Shown one piece after another: positions 25,136-34,898 of a DNA stretch of 47,876 nucleotides. This DNA comes from Chromatiaceae bacterium. GTDB taxonomy: Bacteria > Pseudomonadota > Gammaproteobacteria > Chromatiales > Chromatiaceae. The number at the start of each line of letters is the position of its first letter. Positions within the stretch are counted from its first letter, which is position 1. The stretch spans positions 1-47,876 of the forward strand of contig JANQFI010000143.1 in NCBI GenBank assembly GCA_028277905.1, read 5' to 3'. Under the pieces are notes generated by a model. It was not told where the DNA came from. It searched no databases and saw only the letters and a program-made list of their open reading frames with translations. The translations under genes were made by a program, and so were the position numbers.

Positions 25136-26122
25136 ATGACTCCAAGGCAACCGCCCGGCGCCGAAGGCCTCGCCGCCGCTCGCATCGCCCTGAACCGCGT
25201 CGAGACCGAGGTCAACCGTGCCGTGCTCGGCCAGCGTCGAGTCGTGCGCGAGGTGGTGGCGGCCCTGGCCGCCGCCGGCCATGTGCTGCTGGAGGGGCTG
25301 CCAGGCATGGGCAAGACGCTCCTGGTGCGCGCCCTGGCGCAGGCCCTCGGGGGGCGCTTCGCCCGCATCCAATTCACGGCCGACCTGATGCCGAGCGACA
25401 TCACCGGGCATGCCATCTTCGAGATGAAGAGCGAGCGCTTCCACATCCGCCGCGGCCCCATCTTCTGCAACGTCTTGTTGGGCGACGAGATCAACCGCGC
25501 ACCGGCCAAGACCCAGGCGGCCATGCTGGAGGCGATGCAGGAGCAACAGGTCACCATCGAGGGCGAGTCGCTGGCGCTGCCGCCGCCCTTCATCGTGCTC
25601 GCCACCCAGAATCCCATCGAGCAGGAGGGCACCTATCCGCTGCCGCTCGCGCAGCTGGACCGCTTCCTGCTCAAGTGCTACATCGGCTATCCGGAGGCCG
25701 ACGAGGAGCTGGCCGTGGTGCGGGAGGTCACGGCCGGCACCGTGGGGGACGGACTCGACCTGTCCGCCGTCAGCACCGTGATGACACCGAAGCAGCTGTT
25801 GCAAGTGCAGGCCACCGCCGCCGCCCTGACCCTGGATGACGCCGTGCTGGGCTACGCACTGCGCCTGGTGCGGGCAACCCGCGATTGGCAAGGCCTGGAC
25901 AGCGGCGCCGGCACCCGCGCCGCGATCGCCCTGGTGCGCGCCGCACGCGGCCACGCCCTGCTCGCCGGCAACGGCTTCGTCACGCCGGATGACGTCAAGA
26001 CGGTGGCGCCCGCTGTGCTGCGCCATCGGGTTCGGCTCGGCGCCGAGCTCGAGATCGAGGGCTACCGCGCCGACGACGTGCTGGCAGAGATCCTGGCCGG
26101 TGTCGATGCACCGCGCAGCTGA
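25136..26122 (+). CDS. MoxR-family AAA+ ATPase
   Basis: 328-aa cytoplasmic AAA+ ATPase, thought to act as a chaperone with VWA/DUF58 partners. Walker A is GLPGMGKT (54-61). The Walker B region is NVLLGDEINRAPAKTQAAMLEAMQE, followed by the sensor segment ATQNPIEQEGTYPLPLAQLDRF, the MoxR signature. The C-terminal lid includes PDDVKTVAPAVLRHR. The ATG at 25136 is chosen over an upstream ATG (24956) because the extension crosses the repeat and is unconserved. Followed by DUF58 after 21 bp. Confidence 0.93.
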   Translation: MTPRQPPGAEGLAAARIALNRVETEVNRAVLGQRRVVREVVAALAAAGHVLLEGLPGMGKTLLVRALAQALGGRFARIQFTADLMPSDITGHAIFEMKSERFHIRRGPIFCNVLLGDEINRAPAKTQAAMLEAMQEQQVTIEGESLALPPPFIVLATQNPIEQEGTYPLPLAQLDRFLLKCYIGYPEADEELAVVREVTAGTVGDGLDLSAVSTVMTPKQLLQVQATAAALTLDDAVLGYALRLVRATRDWQGLDSGAGTRAAIALVRAARGHALLAGNGFVTPDDVKTVAPAVLRHRVRLGAELEIEGYRADDVLAEILAGVDAPRS

Positions 26123-26143
26123 CCTGCGGCGGGCGCGCCAGGC

Positions 26144-27451
26144 ATGACCCCGCGCCGACCACTGCTGCTCGCCCTGGGCACCTGGACCGCGCTAGGCCTT
26201 GCCTGCGCTTGGCTGCCGGCGCTGCTACCCCTCTGGCAGGGGGCAGGGCTGCTGCTGGCAGGGCTGGCGACCGCCGACTTGTGGCTGCTGCGCGCCACGC
26301 CTGTGCCGGCGCTCCGGCGCGAGGTCGCCCGCATCCTGCCGCAGGGGCTCTGGTGTGACGTGCGCCTCGCGCTGACCAACAGGGCATCGCGGCCGCTGCG
26401 GCTGGATCTGCACGACCTGCACCCGGACGACGCCGCGACGCAAGGGCTGCCCGCGACGCTCTGGCTGCCGGCACCGGGCGGCGCGACGCTGTGCTATCGC
26501 CTGCGCGCGCCGAGCCGTGGCGTGCGGCAGTTTGCCGGCTGTGACCTCCGGCTGCACTCGCGGCTCGGCCTCTGGGGCCGGCGCCGCCGGTCCGGCCCGG
26601 TAGAGCAGATCCGCGTCTATCCGAGCTTCGCCGAGATCCGCCACCACAGGCTGCTGGCCACCAGCGACCATCTCGCCGGCCTCGGCGTGCGCCGCCAGCG
26701 TCGGCGCGGCGCAGGTGCCGAGTTCCACCAGCTGCGCGAGTATCGCCGCGGCGACACCCTGCGGCAGATCGACTGGAAGGCGACCTCCCGCGTGCGCAAG
26801 CTCATCGCCCGGGAGTACCAGGACGAGCGCGATCAGCGGCTGGTGTTCCTACTGGACTGCGGGCGGCGCATGCGGCACCGCGACCGCGCTGGCCACGCGC
26901 ATCTGGACGAGGCTTTGAACGCCATGCTGCTCCTGGCCTATGTGGCGATGCATCAGGGTGATGCGGTGGGCCTGCTGGCTTATGGCGGCGAGGCGCGCTG
27001 GATGCCGCCGCGCCGCGCGCCGGATACCGCGCGGCGGCTACTGCAGATGGTATTCGACCTGCAGCCGTCGCTCGCCGTCGCGGACCCGCTGGCAGCGGCG
27101 CAGATGCTGTTGCAGCGCCAGCCGCGCCGCGCCCTCGTCGTGTTGCTGACCAACAGCCGCGACGAGGACCACCCGGAGCTCTTGCGCGCGGTTCAGGTGC
27201 TGCGCCGCCAGCATTTGGTGCTAGTGGCGGATCTGCGCGAGACGGTCCTGGACACCGCCCTCGCCGCGCCCCTGGGCTCCGCGGCCGAAGCACTGCGCTT
27301 TCACGCCCTGCATGGTTACTTGGAAGACCGCAGGCAGCACCACGAGCGCCTGGCGCATCTCGGCGTGCGCGTGCTGGACCTGCGCCCGGAGCAATTGCCG
27401 CCGGCGCTGCTGAACGCCTACAGCAGCATCAAGCGCGCGGCGCTGCTGTAA
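26144..27451 (+). CDS. DUF58 domain protein
   Basis: 435 aa. Two N-terminal membrane helices (residues 5-50), an immunoglobulin-like stretch, then the DUF58 signature GAGAEFHQLREYRRGDTLRQIDWKATSR and a VWA-like C-terminal half (LVFLLDCGRRM, LLLAYVAMHQGDAVGLLAY, ALVVLLTNSRDED). The first MIDAS position reads DCGRRM rather than DxSxS, as in other DUF58 proteins, so metal binding may be altered. DUF58 proteins are the usual partners of MoxR ATPases. Last gene of the rightward cluster. Confidence 0.9.
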   Translation: MTPRRPLLLALGTWTALGLACAWLPALLPLWQGAGLLLAGLATADLWLLRATPVPALRREVARILPQGLWCDVRLALTNRASRPLRLDLHDLHPDDAATQGLPATLWLPAPGGATLCYRLRAPSRGVRQFAGCDLRLHSRLGLWGRRRRSGPVEQIRVYPSFAEIRHHRLLATSDHLAGLGVRRQRRRGAGAEFHQLREYRRGDTLRQIDWKATSRVRKLIAREYQDERDQRLVFLLDCGRRMRHRDRAGHAHLDEALNAMLLLAYVAMHQGDAVGLLAYGGEARWMPPRRAPDTARRLLQMVFDLQPSLAVADPLAAAQMLLQRQPRRALVVLLTNSRDEDHPELLRAVQVLRRQHLVLVADLRETVLDTALAAPLGSAAEALRFHALHGYLEDRRQHHERLAHLGVRVLDLRPEQLPPALLNAYSSIKRAALL

Positions 27452-27522
27452 CCCGCAAAACGGCAGTCGGCCGCCTCTCGGGTCACCCCTGCCCTCTCCC
27501 AGACGCGGCCTCGGCGGCAGCA

Positions 27523-28212
27523 TCATGGTGCCGGTGGCAAGACGGCGAGGCGTAGCCCAAGGCGCGCGGCCAGGGCCGCCGCGAGCCGCCCGCCCAGACC
27601 CACACTGGTCTCCCCGCTCGACCCCCCACGCACCGATAGGGCCGAGGCCGCGAGGTCCACCAGCCGCGTCATCGGCAGACCAACGTAGCCGCAGGGATTG
27701 ATGCGCCGGAACGGCTCGAGGTCGAGGTCCACGTTCAGCGCGATGCCGTGATAGCTGCAGCCATGGCGCACCCTGAGCCCGACGGAGGCGATCTTCGCAC
27801 CGTCCACGTAGACGCCCGGCGCGTCCGGGCGCGCGCCGGCGCCGACGCCGAGGCCCGCCAGCAGGTCGATGACCGCCCCCTCCAGCGCGTCTACCAACGC
27901 CCGCACGCCGAGCTTGAGCCGGCACAGGTCCACGAGCACATAGGCAATGATCTGCCCGGGGCCGTGATAGGTGACCTGTCCGCCGCGGTCGGTCTGCACC
28001 ACGGGAATGTCGCCCGGGTCCAACAGGTGCTCGGCGCGCCCCGCCTGGCCCTGGGTGAACACGGGCGGATGCTCGGTGAGCCAGAGGGCGTCCTCGGTGT
28101 CCGCGGTGCGCGCATCGGTGAAGCGCTGCATGGCCCGCCAGCAGACCAGGTAAGGCATGCGCCCGAGGCGATGCAGCCGCAGCACGCGCGGCGGGGGGTC
28201 GGGGCCGGTCAT
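27523..28212 (-). CDS. lipB: Octanoyltransferase LipB
   Basis: 229-aa enzyme that transfers octanoyl from ACP to lipoyl domains. Conserved RGG (77-79 in [14 protein letters not shown]), Lys140 ([11 protein letters not shown]) and the catalytic Cys174 ([13 protein letters not shown]) are all present, as is [12 protein letters not shown]. The ATG at 28212 gives the normal length; the longer upstream frame is unconserved and overlaps ybeD. lipA, often adjacent, is not in the window. Last gene of the mltB-rlpA-dacA-ybeD-lipB series. Confidence 0.96.
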   Translation of the reverse strand: MTGPDPPPRVLRLHRLGRMPYLVCWRAMQRFTDARTADTEDALWLTEHPPVFTQGQAGRAEHLLDPGDIPVVQTDRGGQVTYHGPGQIIAYVLVDLCRLKLGVRALVDALEGAVIDLLAGLGVGAGARPDAPGVYVDGAKIASVGLRVRHGCSYHGIALNVDLDLEPFRRINPCGYVGLPMTRLVDLAASALSVRGGSSGETSVGLGGRLAAALAARLGLRLAVLPPAP

Positions 28213-28253
28213 GGCACCAATGGTCCTGCTGCGGCGGTCGCAGCGGGTCGGGC

Positions 28254-28556
28254 TCAAAGCGCGTAGACGACCAGCTCGTGGGCGCTCAGCTCCCGGTAGA
28301 TGGCGTCCAGTTGGGCCTTGCTGCGGGCAGGGATACGGGCGGTCACGGCGAGCCACTTGCCGCCGCTGCTGAGCCGCGTGGTGACGGCCGTCGGCACGAG
28401 GTCTGGCGCATGCCGGGACAGGATCTCCCGCACGGCGGCCTCGATCTCGGTGTCCGCCGCGCCCATGGCCTTGATAGGGAAGGTGCAGGGGAAGGCGAGC
28501 AGGGTCTCATCCGCGGCAGGCGCTGGGGCTGCGGCTTGGGGGTTGCGATTGTTCAT
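28254..28556 (-). CDS. ybeD: YbeD/DUF493 (UPF0250) family protein
   Basis: 100-aa small alpha/beta protein. Family features: [11 protein letters not shown] near the N-terminus, the central [30 protein letters not shown] and the end ELVVYAL. The domain resembles small ACT-like regulators and its place between dacA and lipB is standard in Gammaproteobacteria, pointing to a lipoate or cell-wall link not understood in detail. The ATG at 28556 (MNNRNPQ) is preferred to one 21 bp upstream. The 180-bp gap to dacA shows nothing else. Confidence 0.92.
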   Translation of the reverse strand: MNNRNPQAAAPAPAADETLLAFPCTFPIKAMGAADTEIEAAVREILSRHAPDLVPTAVTTRLSSGGKWLAVTARIPARSKAQLDAIYRELSAHELVVYAL

Positions 28557-28736
28557 TGGCGGCTCCGTGCGGGCCATCGAAGCTTACAACCCTAATGTGC
28601 GGCATGCCGCCTGCATTGTCGAGCCGACGGCCCCCCGGCGTCGGCCGATCATCGACCGATTTCGATTTCGCTGGGCGCCTGACCAGCCAGGGTCAGCCGC
28701 CTGGCCCCTGGGCTGCCGGAGCTCGGCGCCGGTGCG

Positions 28737-29912
28737 TTAGAACAGCCGCACCACCGAATCCCAGCTGCGCCGCAAGATATTGCCCCGGGCCACGTCTTCG
28801 AGGGCGACGGCGGGCTCGCGGCGGATCTCCGCGTCGCCGAGCTTGAAGACGATCTCCCCGACGACATCGCCCCAGGCCACCGGCGCGGTAATGTCCACCA
28901 CGGGCTCCAGCTGGGCCGCCAGCTTGCCGTACTGGCCGCGTGGGATGGTGACGTACAGGTCCCGTGCCGGGCCCACGGGGAGCCTGCTCATGTCGCCGCC
29001 CCAGATGCGCAGGTCCTCGACGGGCTTGCCGCCCGGGAAGGCGAGATGGGTCTCGAAGAAGCTGAAGCCATAGCTCAGCAGCGCCTGGCTGTCGGCGACA
29101 CGCTCGGAATCGCTGTCGGTGCCCATCACGACGGCGATGAGCCGGCGGCCGTCGCGCTTGGCCGAGGTCACCAGGCAGTAGCCGGCGGCCTTGGTATGGC
29201 CCGTCTTGATGCCGTCGACGCTTGGGTCCAGCGTCAGGAGCCGATTGCGGTTGGACTGCTTGATGCCGTTGTAGGTGAAGTCCGGCTGCGAATACCAGGC
29301 GTAGTAATCCGGAAACTCGCGGATGATGGCCGCGGCCGCCTTGGCGATGTCTCGCGGCGTCGTATAGTGCTCTGGATCCGGCAGGCCCGGGGCGTTGACG
29401 AAGTGGGAGTTGGCCATGCCAAGACGCCTGGCGTGGTCGTTCATCAGCTCGGCGAAGGCCTCCTCGGTGCCGGCGATGTGCTCGGCGAGCGCTACGCTGG
29501 CGTCGTTGCCGGACTGCACGATCATGCCCAGGATCAGGTCCTCGATGGCGACACGCGTGCCCACCTCGACGAAGGTCTTGGAGCCACCGGTGCGCCACGC
29601 CTTCTCGCTGATGGAGGCCTCCGCGTCCAGGCTCAGGTTACCCTCGTCGAGCTCGCGGAAGACCACATAGGCGGTCATGATCTTGGTGAGGCTCGCGGGC
29701 TCCATAGGCTGGTTGGCGGCCTTCTCGGCGAGCATGGTGCCACTGTCGTAGTCCAGCAGCAGGTAGCCACGCGCGTGCAGCGTCGGCGGCTCCGGAATGC
29801 CGCCTGCCTGCGCTGCGGCGCCGGTGGCGCCGAGCAGCGCGATAAGAACCGGCATCAGGACAGGGAGAACAGCGGTGAGACAGGCGAAGCGGGCCTTCTG
29901 GAACATGGTCAT
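28737..29912 (-). CDS. dacA: D-alanyl-D-alanine carboxypeptidase (PBP5/6)
   Basis: 391-aa penicillin-binding protein that trims the terminal D-Ala from peptidoglycan pentapeptides. It has a signal peptide (to about residue 35), then the three active-site motifs: SxxK at Ser74-Lys77 (ASLTK), SGN at 134-136 and KTG at 236-238. The beta-rich C-terminal domain ends in an amphipathic helix (DVARGNILRRSWDSVVRLF) that anchors PBP5 to the inner membrane. ATGs at 29912 and 29906 are both possible. Position between rlpA and ybeD is conserved. Confidence 0.96.
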   Translation of the reverse strand: MTMFQKARFACLTAVLPVLMPVLIALLGATGAAAQAGGIPEPPTLHARGYLLLDYDSGTMLAEKAANQPMEPASLTKIMTAYVVFRELDEGNLSLDAEASISEKAWRTGGSKTFVEVGTRVAIEDLILGMIVQSGNDASVALAEHIAGTEEAFAELMNDHARRLGMANSHFVNAPGLPDPEHYTTPRDIAKAAAAIIREFPDYYAWYSQPDFTYNGIKQSNRNRLLTLDPSVDGIKTGHTKAAGYCLVTSAKRDGRRLIAVVMGTDSDSERVADSQALLSYGFSFFETHLAFPGGKPVEDLRIWGGDMSRLPVGPARDLYVTIPRGQYGKLAAQLEPVVDITAPVAWGDVVGEIVFKLGDAEIRREPAVALEDVARGNILRRSWDSVVRLF

Positions 29913-30038
29913 GCTGCGGGCTGGCGGTTGCAGGGTTGCCGGCGGCACCCACCGGCCTTGCATTCTACCCTTGTGGAACTGGGGGCATAGCGCCCCGCCG
30001 GACCGACGCCTGCGCGCCCGGCCGCGGCCTGCGCCGGC

Positions 30039-31112
30039 TCAATGGAGGACGACCATGGACGGTCCGACACCCAGTGCGGCGAGCTCGCCGGCGAGGCGCT
30101 CGGCATCCGCCCGCGAGCCCATCGGCCCCAGGCGCACCCGAAACAGCGGCTTGGCGCCGCCGGAGACCTCGACGCCCTGGGCAATGGTCACGGGCGCTGC
30201 CAGCCGACCGCGCAGGCGCCGGCGCATCTGCTCGGCGTTGGCGCGGGTGCCAAAGGCGCCCACCTGCAAGTAATAGCCGGCACCGCTGCTTGCCGCGGCG
30301 GCTTGGACCGGCGGCCAAGTGGTGTCTGTCGCGGCTGGACCTGCGGCGGGGGTGCTCGAGACTGCTCCTCCGGACCAGTGCTCAGGGCGACTCGCAGTGC
30401 GCGCCGCCGCGCTTTGCCGGCTGGCAGGGGTCTGCGCCGAGTGCTCGGGCCGAGACGCAGCAAGGGGCTTGGCGCGAGGCGCAGGGCGGCGCGCGGCAGC
30501 GGGCGCCGCACCGGCGATGCGCAGCTTCTTCGGTAGCTTGCCGTCGTGGTCGCGCGGATCGATAGAGGTCACCTGCACCCGTGCGGTGCCCTTCTTGTCC
30601 AGGCCGAGCGCCTTGGCTGCGGCGTAGGACAGGTCGATGATACGGTCGCCGACGAAGGGGCCACGATCGTTGATCTTGACGATGAGGCTACGGCCGTTCT
30701 CCAGGTTCGTCACCAGCGCATAGGTTGGCAGCGGCAGGGTCTTGTGGGCCGCGGTCCACTGGTACATGTCGTAGCGCTCGCCGCTGGAGGTCTTCTTGCC
30801 GTGGAACTTCGGGCCGTACCAGGAGGCGACGCCGCGCTCCAGGTGGCCGCGGCTGGTAGACATGGGACGATAGGTCTGACCGAAGACGACGTAAGAGCTC
30901 ATGTTTCCGAGCTTGGCCTTGGGCTCTACCCTGGGCTTGGCGCCCGGCACGTCGGCCAGCCGCAGATCGCGCTTCGACGTACCACCGCAGCCGGCCAGCA
31001 GCAGCGCCAACAGGAGCCAGGGCAGCAGTAGCGGCAGTTGGCGGGCAGGCGGTGCCGCCGGCCGCCGGAACCGCCTGAGCGCCCGCCCGTTGCGATCAAC
31101 CCGCCGCATCAT
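30039..31112 (-). CDS. rlpA: Septal ring lytic transglycosylase RlpA
   Basis: 357-aa outer-membrane lipoprotein. Lipobox LLLAGC (Cys42); the RlpA double-psi beta-barrel domain follows (GVASWYGPKFHGKKTSSGERYDM, AHKTLPLPTYALVTNLENGRS, VKINDRGPFVGDRIIDLSYAAAKAL), with the catalytic-type Glu and Asp in SSGERYDM and NDRGPF. Then a Pro/Ala/Arg-rich linker and a C-terminal SPOR domain (YYLQVGAFGTRANAEQMRRRL ... FRVRLGPMGSRADAERLAGEL) that binds denuded septal glycan. The start overlaps the 3' end of mltB, indicating coupling; ATGs at 31112 and 31109 are tandem. Confidence 0.95.
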   Translation of the reverse strand: MMRRVDRNGRALRRFRRPAAPPARQLPLLLPWLLLALLLAGCGGTSKRDLRLADVPGAKPRVEPKAKLGNMSSYVVFGQTYRPMSTSRGHLERGVASWYGPKFHGKKTSSGERYDMYQWTAAHKTLPLPTYALVTNLENGRSLIVKINDRGPFVGDRIIDLSYAAAKALGLDKKGTARVQVTSIDPRDHDGKLPKKLRIAGAAPAAARRPAPRAKPLAASRPEHSAQTPASRQSAAARTASRPEHWSGGAVSSTPAAGPAATDTTWPPVQAAAASSGAGYYLQVGAFGTRANAEQMRRRLRGRLAAPVTIAQGVEVSGGAKPLFRVRLGPMGSRADAERLAGELAALGVGPSMVVLH

Positions 31113-32244
31113 CGCCACCCCCCTCCTGCGCCGAACCCGGGTTGGCATCCGGGGCATGCTCCGGGGCGGTCCGCGCCGCAATCTCCCGGCTCAACTCGTA
31201 CACCGCCATTGCGTACAAATTGCTGTGGTTGTAGCGGGTGATGGCGTAGAAGTTCTCGAAGCCGAGCCAGTATTCGGGTTCCTCGCCGTCAAGCGCGACT
31301 AGGGCAGCGCGGGTGTCGTTGGGCAGGGCCTCCGCCAGCGTACCTGATGCGAGCCTGACCCCGGCCGCAGCAAGCCGGGCCAGGGTCTGCTCCGGCCGTG
31401 CCGGGCGCTTGTCGGCCACCGGGATGCCCGCCGGCAGGCCGGCGACCAGCGTCGCCCGCGCCGCGATGGGCGCGCCAGGGCGCCAGCCGTGCAGGGCGAG
31501 ATAGTTGCCCACGCTGCCTACCACGTCCGCGTGGCTGCCCCAGAGGTCGCGGCGGCCATCGTCGTCGAAGTCCACCGCGTAGGCGCGATAGCTGGACGGG
31601 ATGAACTGCGGCAGCCCGAGCGCACCGGCGTAGGAGCCGCGCGCCCGGCGCGGGTCCAGCTGTTCCTCGCGGGCCAGCAGCAGGAGCTCGCCGAGCTCCT
31701 TGCGGAAGAAGCTCGCCCGGCGTGGATAGGCGAAACCGAGCGTGGAGAGCGCATCCAGCACCAGATGCTCGCCGAGATCCTTGCCATAGTTGGTCTCGAT
31801 GCCGAGGATAGCGGTGCCGACCTCGGCCGGCACACCATAGACCGCCGCGGCCTTTTCCAGCACCGCGGCGTGCTCGCGTCGGAAGGCCACGCCGCCGTCG
31901 ATGCGCTCCGGCGTGAGGAAGATGCGCCGATAATCCCGCCAAGGCTTGGCCTCGTAGGGCCGGTTCATCGCATCGATGATGTCCTGCTGGTAGCGGGCCT
32001 CGGCCATCAGCGCGGCCAGGTCTTCGACGCCGTAGCCGAGCCGCTCCGCCTCCTCGGCGACGAAGGCACGGCTACCGCTGACGTAGGCGGCCGGGACCTC
32101 GGCGGCCGTGGCCGGGGCGCCCGAGGGCGGGGCGCCGGCAACCTGGGCAGCGGGCAGCAGGGCCACCAGCGCGGCGATGCCGCAGCAGAGCCTGGGGGCA
32201 ACGCAGCGGCGGGAGACAGGCACGGGAGAGGCGGTGGAGCGCAT
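31096..32244 (-). CDS. mltB: Membrane-bound lytic murein transglycosylase B
   Basis: 382-aa lytic transglycosylase that cleaves glycan strands to 1,6-anhydro-MurNAc products. N-terminal export signal (RLCCGIAALVALLPAAQVAGA); a lipobox is not convincing, so it may be soluble and periplasmic. The catalytic Glu150 lies in AILGIETNYGKDLGEH, with GALGLPQFIPSSYRAYAVDFDDDGRRDLW and VGSVGNYLALHGW typical of MltB/SltB. The C-terminal part has YWLGFENFYAITRYNHSNLYAMAVYEL. First gene of the leftward operon with rlpA, dacA, ybeD and lipB. Confidence 0.95.
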   Translation of the reverse strand: MRSTASPVPVSRRCVAPRLCCGIAALVALLPAAQVAGAPPSGAPATAAEVPAAYVSGSRAFVAEEAERLGYGVEDLAALMAEARYQQDIIDAMNRPYEAKPWRDYRRIFLTPERIDGGVAFRREHAAVLEKAAAVYGVPAEVGTAILGIETNYGKDLGEHLVLDALSTLGFAYPRRASFFRKELGELLLLAREEQLDPRRARGSYAGALGLPQFIPSSYRAYAVDFDDDGRRDLWGSHADVVGSVGNYLALHGWRPGAPIAARATLVAGLPAGIPVADKRPARPEQTLARLAAAGVRLASGTLAEALPNDTRAALVALDGEEPEYWLGFENFYAITRYNHSNLYAMAVYELSREIAARTAPEHAPDANPGSAQEGGGDDAAG

Positions 32245-32266
32245 GAGCTGAGCCAGGCTTGCTGCC

Positions 32267-32294
32267 TTGGTTAAAGCGTTACGTGCAGTATAGG
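32267..32294 (+). promoter_or_regulatory. Promoter-like sequence toward gatC
   Basis: TTGGTT (32267-32272), a 16-bp spacer and TATAGG (32289-32294). It shares its -10 region with the opposite mltB promoter and would leave a ~200-nt leader before gatC containing a T-rich tract and a small hairpin (32332-32344). I see no gene in that leader. Confidence 0.4.
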
Positions 32295-32315
32295 TCAGAA
32301 GTGTCTATTTCAAAA
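32287..32315 (-). promoter_or_regulatory. Promoter for the mltB-rlpA-dacA-ybeD-lipB operon
   Basis: On the minus strand TTTTGA (32315-32310), a 17-bp spacer and TATACT (32292-32287). TTGAAA two bases further in gives a 15-bp spacer. The predicted start near 32280 leaves a 36-nt leader before the ATG at 32244. Confidence 0.6.
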
Positions 32316-32507
32316 TCTGTTTTTTGTTTTTCGACCGACGGTCGTGCAGGCAAGTGCGAGACGCCGGCTCGCAGCACGCCTGAACCCGGTGAGCCTGCCT
32401 TGTGATAGCGTTGTGCCTGCCGCGGCTCCGCACGAGCCCATCCCGGAGCCAGAACCCCGAAGCACCAGTTGCCAATCAGCACTGCCACATCAGAATCGGA
32501 CACCCCC

Positions 32508-32795
32508 ATGGCCCTGGACAGAACCGACGTCGCCAAGATCGCCCACCTGGCCCGGCTCCATGTCGCCGATGCCGACCTCGAGGCCTACGCCGCCGAGCTC
32601 AGCAACATCTTGGAGCTGGTGGAACAGATGAGCGCCGTGGACACCACCGGGGTGGAGCCCATGGCCCACCCGCTGCACATGGCCCAGCGGCTGCGATCGG
32701 ACGCCGTCACCGAGACCGACCAACGCGCCGCCTTCCAGGCCGTCGCCCCGGCCACCGACGATGGGCTCTACCTGGTGCCCAAGGTGATCGAGTGA
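32508..32795 (+). CDS. gatC: Asp/Glu-tRNA amidotransferase subunit C
   Basis: 95-aa subunit that stabilises GatA in the GatCAB complex, which converts Glu-tRNA(Gln) and Asp-tRNA(Asn) to the amidated forms. Typical sequence: [52 protein letters not shown] and the end [12 protein letters not shown]. The ATG at 32508 starts the conserved [11 protein letters not shown]; an upstream ATG at 32469 adds 13 unconserved residues. Its stop overlaps a possible GTG (32792) for gatA, so the two are coupled. Confidence 0.95.
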   Translation: MALDRTDVAKIAHLARLHVADADLEAYAAELSNILELVEQMSAVDTTGVEPMAHPLHMAQRLRSDAVTETDQRAAFQAVAPATDDGLYLVPKVIE

Positions 32796-32797
32796 GC

Positions 32798-34252
32798 ATG
32801 CACGCGCATTCCATCGCCGAGCTCGCCGCTGGCCTGCGCGAGCGGCGCTTCTCCAGCCGTGAGCTGACGGCGCACTACCTGGGCCGCATCGAGCGCCTGG
32901 ACCCGAGCCTCAACAGCTACATCACGGTAAGCGCAGAGGCCGCGCTCGCCGCCGCCGATGCCGCAGATGCGCGCATCGCCGCCGGCGACGCCGGGCCGCT
33001 CACCGGCATCCCCATCGCACACAAGGACATCTTCCTCACCCAAGGGCTGAAGACGAGCTGCGGCTCGCGGATGCTGGACAACTTCACCGCGCCCTTCAAC
33101 GGAACCGTGGTCGAACGGCTCGCAGGCGCCGGCGCCGTGGTGCTGGGCAAGCTCAATATGGACGAGTTCGCCATGGGCTCGTCCAACGAGACCAGCTACT
33201 ACGGCCCGGTGCGCAACCCCTGGGACACCGAGCGCGTACCTGGTGGCTCCAGCGGCGGCTCCGCGGCGGCGGTGGCGGCCGGACTCTGCGCCGCCGCCAC
33301 CGGCACCGACACCGGCGGATCCATCCGCCAGCCCGCGGCCTTCTGCGGCGTCACCGGTGTCAAGCCCACCTACGGGCGCTGCTCGCGCTGGGGCATGGTC
33401 GCCTTTGCCTCCAGCCTGGACCAGGCCGGGGTGCTGGCCCGCTCGGCGGCCGATGCCGCGCTGCTGCTCGGCGCCATGGCGGGCTTCGACGAGCGCGATT
33501 CCACCTGCGCGAGCGAGCCGGTGCCGGACTACGGCGCCCTGCTTGCCGACGACATCGAAGGGCTGCGCATCGGGCTGCCGACCGAGTACTTCGGGGAAGG
33601 ACTGGACGCGGGCGTCGAGGCCAGTGTGCGGGCAGCACTGGCGGCGCTGGAGCAGCTCGGCGCCAGCATCCTGGACATCAGCCTGCCGAACGCGCCGCTG
33701 TCGGTGCCCGTCTACTACGTGGTGGCCCCGGCCGAGTGCTCGTCGAACCTGGCCCGCTACGACGGCGTTCGCTATGGCCACCGCTGTGAGGCTCCGAAGG
33801 ACCTGGAGGACCTCTACAAGCGCAGCCGCACCGAGGGCTTCGGCACCGAGGTCAAGCGCCGCATCATGATCGGCACCTACGCGCTCTCCGCCGGCTACTA
33901 CGACGCCTACTACTTGAAGGCCCAGCAGCTCCGCCACCTGATCGCGGGCGACTTCCGCCGCGCCTTCGAGCAGGTGGACCTGATCATGGGGCCCACCACA
34001 CCCACCACCGCCTTCCCGCTCGGCGCCAAGACCGATGACCCGGTGGCCATGTACCTCAACGACATCTACACCATCGCCGCCAACCTGGCCGGACTGCCGG
34101 GCCTGTCGGTGCCGGTGGCGCCGGTGGATGGACTGCCGGCAGGGCTGCAGATGATCGGGAACTACTTCGCCGAAGGGCGGCTGCTGAACGTCGCCCATCG
34201 CTTGCAGCAGGCGACGGACTGGCATCGGGCAATGCCGCCCGAGCTCGATTGA
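32798..34252 (+). CDS. gatA: Asp/Glu-tRNA amidotransferase subunit A
   Basis: 484-aa amidase-signature subunit that releases ammonia from glutamine for GatB. The catalytic triad is Lys76 ([10 protein letters not shown]), cis-Ser151 ([11 protein letters not shown]) and Ser175 ([14 protein letters not shown]). The downstream part ([23 protein letters not shown]) is complete, so this gene is intact. The start is ATG 32798, with an overlapping GTG at 32792 as alternative. gatB, commonly next, is absent: a nuclease relic follows within about 20 bp. GatA has no transamidation function without GatB, which must be elsewhere if the pathway works. Confidence 0.97.
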   Translation: MHAHSIAELAAGLRERRFSSRELTAHYLGRIERLDPSLNSYITVSAEAALAAADAADARIAAGDAGPLTGIPIAHKDIFLTQGLKTSCGSRMLDNFTAPFNGTVVERLAGAGAVVLGKLNMDEFAMGSSNETSYYGPVRNPWDTERVPGGSSGGSAAAVAAGLCAAATGTDTGGSIRQPAAFCGVTGVKPTYGRCSRWGMVAFASSLDQAGVLARSAADAALLLGAMAGFDERDSTCASEPVPDYGALLADDIEGLRIGLPTEYFGEGLDAGVEASVRAALAALEQLGASILDISLPNAPLSVPVYYVVAPAECSSNLARYDGVRYGHRCEAPKDLEDLYKRSRTEGFGTEVKRRIMIGTYALSAGYYDAYYLKAQQLRHLIAGDFRRAFEQVDLIMGPTTPTTAFPLGAKTDDPVAMYLNDIYTIAANLAGLPGLSVPVAPVDGLPAGLQMIGNYFAEGRLLNVAHRLQQATDWHRAMPPELD

Positions 34253-34255
34253 TTG

Positions 34256-34898
34256 CACGGATCGACAGCGACCGCTTAGGCAATCGCCTAAGCGAGCTGA
34301 TGAGCTCCCAGCTCATCGCCGGCGAGGCCTACGCGCGGCTGCGCCCGGCCATCGGCATCCACCTGCTGAGCTTCGCCTGTTCCGTGCCCCGGCGCACCGG
34401 CACCAGGCCGTCTGGTGCTTCGAGATGCGCGATGCCGACACGCCGAGCGTGCGGCTCGGCGGCGAGCTGCAGTTGAATGTCGTCGAGCTGCGCAAGGCCG
34501 ACCGGCTGCAAGAGCTGCCGCCCGCGCTCGGCGCCTGGATCACCGTCTTCCAGCACTGGCACGAGGAGCGACCCATGTCCGGCATCACCGAGGAGCTCAT
34601 CCGCCGGGCCTACGACAAGCTCCAGACCCTGAGCGAAGACGCCGAGGCGCGTCGGCTCGCCTTCGTGCGCGAGCGCGCGCTGCACTATGAGGCGACGCTG
34701 CTTCAGGAAGCCCGCGAGGATGGCCATGCGGAAGGCCGCGAGGAAGGGCGCAAGGAAGGGTGCAAGGAAGGCCGCGACGCCACGCTGATCGGGGCCGCCA
34801 CCAACATGATCCGCCGTACCGAGCTCGACGATGGGGCCATTGCGGCGGTCACAGGGCTCGACGCCGCCGTCGTCGCCGAGCTGCGACAGCGCGGTTGA
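34256..34898 (+). pseudogene. Rpn-family (PD-(D/E)XK) nuclease relic, truncated and frameshifted
   Basis: In one frame the sequence reads RLSELMSSQLIAGEAYARL followed by RPAIGIHLLSF. It then continues in another frame as FEMRDADTPSVRLGGE, LQLNVVELRKADRLQELPPALG and AWITVFQHWHEE, and ends with a charged EGREEGRKEGCKEGR tail. This is the C-terminal two-thirds of a recombination-promoting nuclease/transposase-like protein. The N-terminal catalytic PD-(D/E)XK part is missing, since the relic begins just after the gatA stop. A one-base frameshift lies near 34390-34400. A 9-bp-arm hairpin (34273-34294) and an 8-bp-arm one (34299-34317) sit at its 5' edge. The downstream frame from 34425 is open to 34898 but is unlikely to make an active nuclease. 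Confidence 0.8.
34273..34294. repeat. Hairpin containing the CTTAGGCGATTGCC core (inverted)
   Basis: Arms CGCTTAGGC and GCCTAAGCG flank a 4-nt loop. Read on the minus strand, 34292-34279 is CTTAGGCGATTGCC, identical to the start of the repeat copy at 47755. This ties the dispersed repeat to the edge of the Rpn relic. Confidence 0.7.
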
